Virus record (IMG/VR): IMGVR_UViG_3300025137_000011
Span: 1-30,790 of that record
Direction: 5' to 3' (one strand)
Source: a virus
Length of the DNA: 30,790 nt
Positions 28,520 through 30,790 of the stretch are shown here, in pieces. The translations under genes and the position numbers were made by a program. The notes under the pieces were generated by a model that made no database searches, was not told where the DNA came from, and saw only the letters and a list, made by a program, of their open reading frames with translations. The first letter of the stretch is position 1. Each line of letters begins with the position of its first letter.

Positions 28520-30736
28520 ATGATGGCGGGATTTACGGCGGCGCAATGGTGCGAGCTGACTAATATATTTAACGGGCGCTTGCTGCGCGGCGAGCGCGGA
28601 ACCAACGCAATAAAAACAGAAGGCTGGAACCTGTTCAGCACTGGCGACACGGTCACAGCTGAAGAGCTCGAGGGCATCGACGAAGATGCCCCGGCTTTTA
28701 ATCTTGGAATAAGGACCGGCCGCGGCCTGGTCGTGGTTGATATCGACAAGCCAGAGAAGGAGCCGCTAATCAGGGGCATCGTGGGTCATTCTAATTTTGA
28801 AGTGAGTACGCCACGGGGTAAGCATCTATACTTTAGAACCGACCCAGGGGCGAAGATACCGAGCCGCATCATGGGCGGCGTGGATATCTTTTGCAGTCCA
28901 AGCGGCGACAGCTCTAAGGGTTCTTATGTGGTGGCGCCGGGAAGCGTCAGAACCGCAGACCGTGACTTGAAGCTTAAGGGCTACGGCGTAGAGCGGGCGG
29001 TTTATGACCTTATTGTGTTCGATGGCATAGACGATTTTGAGGATTTAGCTTACCGCGAACCTGATATTATCTTTGAACTCATGCGGGCAATCGGGACGAA
29101 TGGGCCTGTTGGGCCGGGTTTTCCGACCAGGGGGCAACCTTCTGGAAACATCTTTGACGTATCAGCGGTTAAAATTCCGCACGATGGGCGGCCAGTTGGT
29201 GAAAATGAAGGCCGGAATAATGCGGCGGCGTCGCTTGTTGGGCAATATATCCACGAGGGCGACGACTTCAACAAGGCATGGCAGAAGGTCAGCGCTTGGA
29301 ATGAAGCAAATCCGGTGCCGCTCGAGCCCGAAGAGCTGCACAAGGCGGCGGTGTCAGTATTTAAAAGCCACCAGCGCAATCACCCCGAAGATAAGCCCAT
29401 AGAGCCCACCAGTGAGCCTATACGCATCAAAAAGCCGCGCACTGTTGTGAGTGCCTTGCCTGCAAAGCTTCACAGCATACCGGGCATTTTAGGCGATTTT
29501 GTCAAGTGGTACATGGAAACAGCCCCGGCGCCCCATGTAGAGATGGCGGTTCAATCCGCCCTTGCTCTTGGTTCGGTGGTACTTGGCCGCAAGTACGTCA
29601 CAACAGAAAGCAACTTCACAAGCCTATACTTCTTAACCGTGGCCAAGTCTGGCACCGGCAAAGAATACGGAAAGAAGGCCATAGAGAAGATTCTTGATTC
29701 AGCGGGGCTCGATGACCTCATAGGCGGCAGCGGCTACACGTCACCGGGGGCGGTATATTCAGAGCTTAGAGACAGGCCGACCCATATAACCGTCATCGAT
29801 GAATTCGGGAAGTATCTTCAGGCGTGCAGCGCGTCAGGCAATAGCCAGCTACAAGAGGCAGTGACAACGCTTGTTGAGGCTTTCGGCCGATTGGATGGTA
29901 CTTTAAGACCGCGCGCATATTCGTCGATGGGTCTGACAGAAAAGCAGCGGGGCGACGTTGAGCGGCTGAAGGTGACGCGGCCAGCTATCACGCTTTATTC
30001 GATGACCACGCCGAAGCAGTTCTACAGCGCCATAGGCGAGGCAGACATTGAAGCGGGGATGCTTGGCCGGTTTCTCGTTGTGAACAGTGATGCAGAATGC
30101 GGAGCTCGTAAGCGTGGCCAAACTAAAGCGGCGCCACCGGCTGGCGTTGTAAGGTGGGCACAATCGATGCGGGATGCGGGCGGTGGTAATCTGGCGGGGG
30201 TTGAGGTTCACGACGTGGCGCCGAAGACCGTAGAGATTGAATTTACTCCGGCGGCTTATGAGGTGCTCGATGCTTTCGAGGCTGAGAACGTGAAGAGGCG
30301 CCGCAAGCTTTCCAGCAGCGGCATGGATGTGTTGCTTGCCCGCTCGGTTGAAATTGCCATGCGGCTGGCTGCTATTGTTGCGTGTTCTAAGTCATCGCCA
30401 AGGATAGATAGGGAGGCGATGGAGTGGGCGGTCATATACTCCGGGCATGCGTTCAATGGCCTGGTTGAAGCCGTGGGGAAGCAGATGACCGGCTCAGAGT
30501 TTGGCGCGCGGCGGCAAGCTATGCTCGAGACTGTATTGGCAGCCGGTGAACGGGGCATGACTGACAGAGACCTGAAAAAGCGCTTTAGAAACTTAAAGCC
30601 CAAAGAACACGCCGAAGCCGTGAGGGCTTTGGTTGACGCTGGCGAGATTGCCTTAGTTGAGATTGACCACCAAGGGGCAGGCCGGAAGCGTCAAGCCTTT
30701 GTGGCGGTGGAAGACGGGGCCGAGTATGCCCATTAA
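28520..30736 (+). CDS. Primase-polymerase/helicase fusion (prim-pol, PriCT, DUF3987-type ATPase)
   Basis: A 738-residue replication protein. Residues about 10-180 are a bifunctional primase-polymerase domain: VVVDIDKP near 71 holds the metal-binding Asp pair, STPRGKHLYF near 97 the active His, and VDIFCSP with YVVAPGS the last motif. Residues about 230-295 are a PriCT-type helical domain (EGRNNAAASLVGQYI, then PLEPEELHKAAVSVFKSH). Residues about 325-600 are a DUF3987-type ATPase/helicase with Walker A AKSGTGKEYGKK near 374 and Walker B ITVIDEFGK near 423. The C-terminal 80 residues look like a winged helix. It would prime and unwind DNA at the phage origin. GGGGG precedes ATG 28520. The gene spans the circle junction and its end recurs at 1-45. 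Confidence 0.92.
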   Translation: MMAGFTAAQWCELTNIFNGRLLRGERGTNAIKTEGWNLFSTGDTVTAEELEGIDEDAPAFNLGIRTGRGLVVVDIDKPEKEPLIRGIVGHSNFEVSTPRGKHLYFRTDPGAKIPSRIMGGVDIFCSPSGDSSKGSYVVAPGSVRTADRDLKLKGYGVERAVYDLIVFDGIDDFEDLAYREPDIIFELMRAIGTNGPVGPGFPTRGQPSGNIFDVSAVKIPHDGRPVGENEGRNNAAASLVGQYIHEGDDFNKAWQKVSAWNEANPVPLEPEELHKAAVSVFKSHQRNHPEDKPIEPTSEPIRIKKPRTVVSALPAKLHSIPGILGDFVKWYMETAPAPHVEMAVQSALALGSVVLGRKYVTTESNFTSLYFLTVAKSGTGKEYGKKAIEKILDSAGLDDLIGGSGYTSPGAVYSELRDRPTHITVIDEFGKYLQACSASGNSQLQEAVTTLVEAFGRLDGTLRPRAYSSMGLTEKQRGDVERLKVTRPAITLYSMTTPKQFYSAIGEADIEAGMLGRFLVVNSDAECGARKRGQTKAAPPAGVVRWAQSMRDAGGGNLAGVEVHDVAPKTVEIEFTPAAYEVLDAFEAENVKRRRKLSSSGMDVLLARSVEIAMRLAAIVACSKSSPRIDREAMEWAVIYSGHAFNGLVEAVGKQMTGSEFGARRQAMLETVLAAGERGMTDRDLKKRFRNLKPKEHAEAVRALVDAGEIALVEIDHQGAGRKRQAFVAVEDGAEYAH

Positions 30737-30790
30737 GGACAAGACTTTGCGGGCATGCGCCAGCTGTGACGCGGTGTGGCGTGGCGCCAT
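30692..30790. repeat. Right copy of the 99-bp terminal direct repeat
   Basis: Identical to bases 1-99. One copy should be removed to give the 30,691-bp circle. The copy begins in codon phase with the primase gene. Confidence 0.95.
30726..30790 (+). CDS. 5' part of the zinc-ribbon gene (duplicate of 35-99)
   Basis: The ATG and first codons of the zinc-ribbon protein described at 35-214, cut off by the end of the window. On the circle there is only one such gene. Confidence 0.85.
   Translation, partial: MPIKDKTLRACASCDAVWRGA

Overview
The window is one complete circular phage genome. Its first 99 bases (1-99) are repeated exactly as its last 99 (30692-30790), so the unit genome is 30,691 bp and the window was cut inside the end of the primase gene. 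The gene set is that of a tailed phage with a long non-contractile tail: a tape measure is present, but I see no sheath or Mu-type baseplate genes. The host is most likely a Gram-negative bacterium, judging from the GTA/alphaproteobacterial-type large terminase, the Mu-type head genes and the M15 peptidase endolysin, but no gene fixes the host. I see no integrase, tRNA, transposase, CRISPR array or reverse transcriptase.

Layout on the circle. (1) Positions 35-584 (+): the end of the replication operon (zinc ribbon), a promoter-like segment framed by an 11-bp inverted repeat, and a small MerR/excisionase-type HTH gene. (2) Positions 585-1087: gene-free, rich in palindromes and inverted repeats, with a 15-bp stem and an AT-rich tract; this is my candidate origin or control region. 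(3) Positions 1088-23695 (+): the late operon. It holds a Hjc-like nuclease, a ParB-methyltransferase fusion, small and large terminase, Mu F-like head protein, DUF935-type portal, XkdF-type protease, scaffold, decoration protein, major capsid protein, connectors, tail tube, tail assembly chaperones, tape measure, distal tail proteins, a hub with a C1q-like tip, an S74-chaperoned fibre, and the lysis genes. (4) Positions 23735-28195 (-): an early operon of small unknown genes plus a recombination module (Sak4-like ATPase, DUF669-type SSB-like protein, Cas4-like Fe-S exonuclease). (5) Positions 28317-30736 (+): a small RHH-like regulator and a primase-polymerase/helicase, which runs through the junction into region 1. 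Regions 4 and 5 diverge from one promoter region carrying the palindrome TTTGACGTCAAA.

The most notable signals are two apparent programmed -1 ribosomal frameshifts. One (A AAA AAC at 14038-14044, with an upstream SD-like purine run and a 10-bp stem downstream) joins the tail assembly chaperone to a 135-residue extension that has no usable start of its own. The other (A AAA AAG at 23040-23046, followed by a GC stem) would join the small holin-like protein to a 76-residue extension that ends exactly at the endolysin start. Genes are packed tightly, with many TAATG, ATGA and TGATG overlaps. Several real genes are shorter than 60 codons (for example 24076-24207, 25044-25214, 27634-27795 and 27792-27935).
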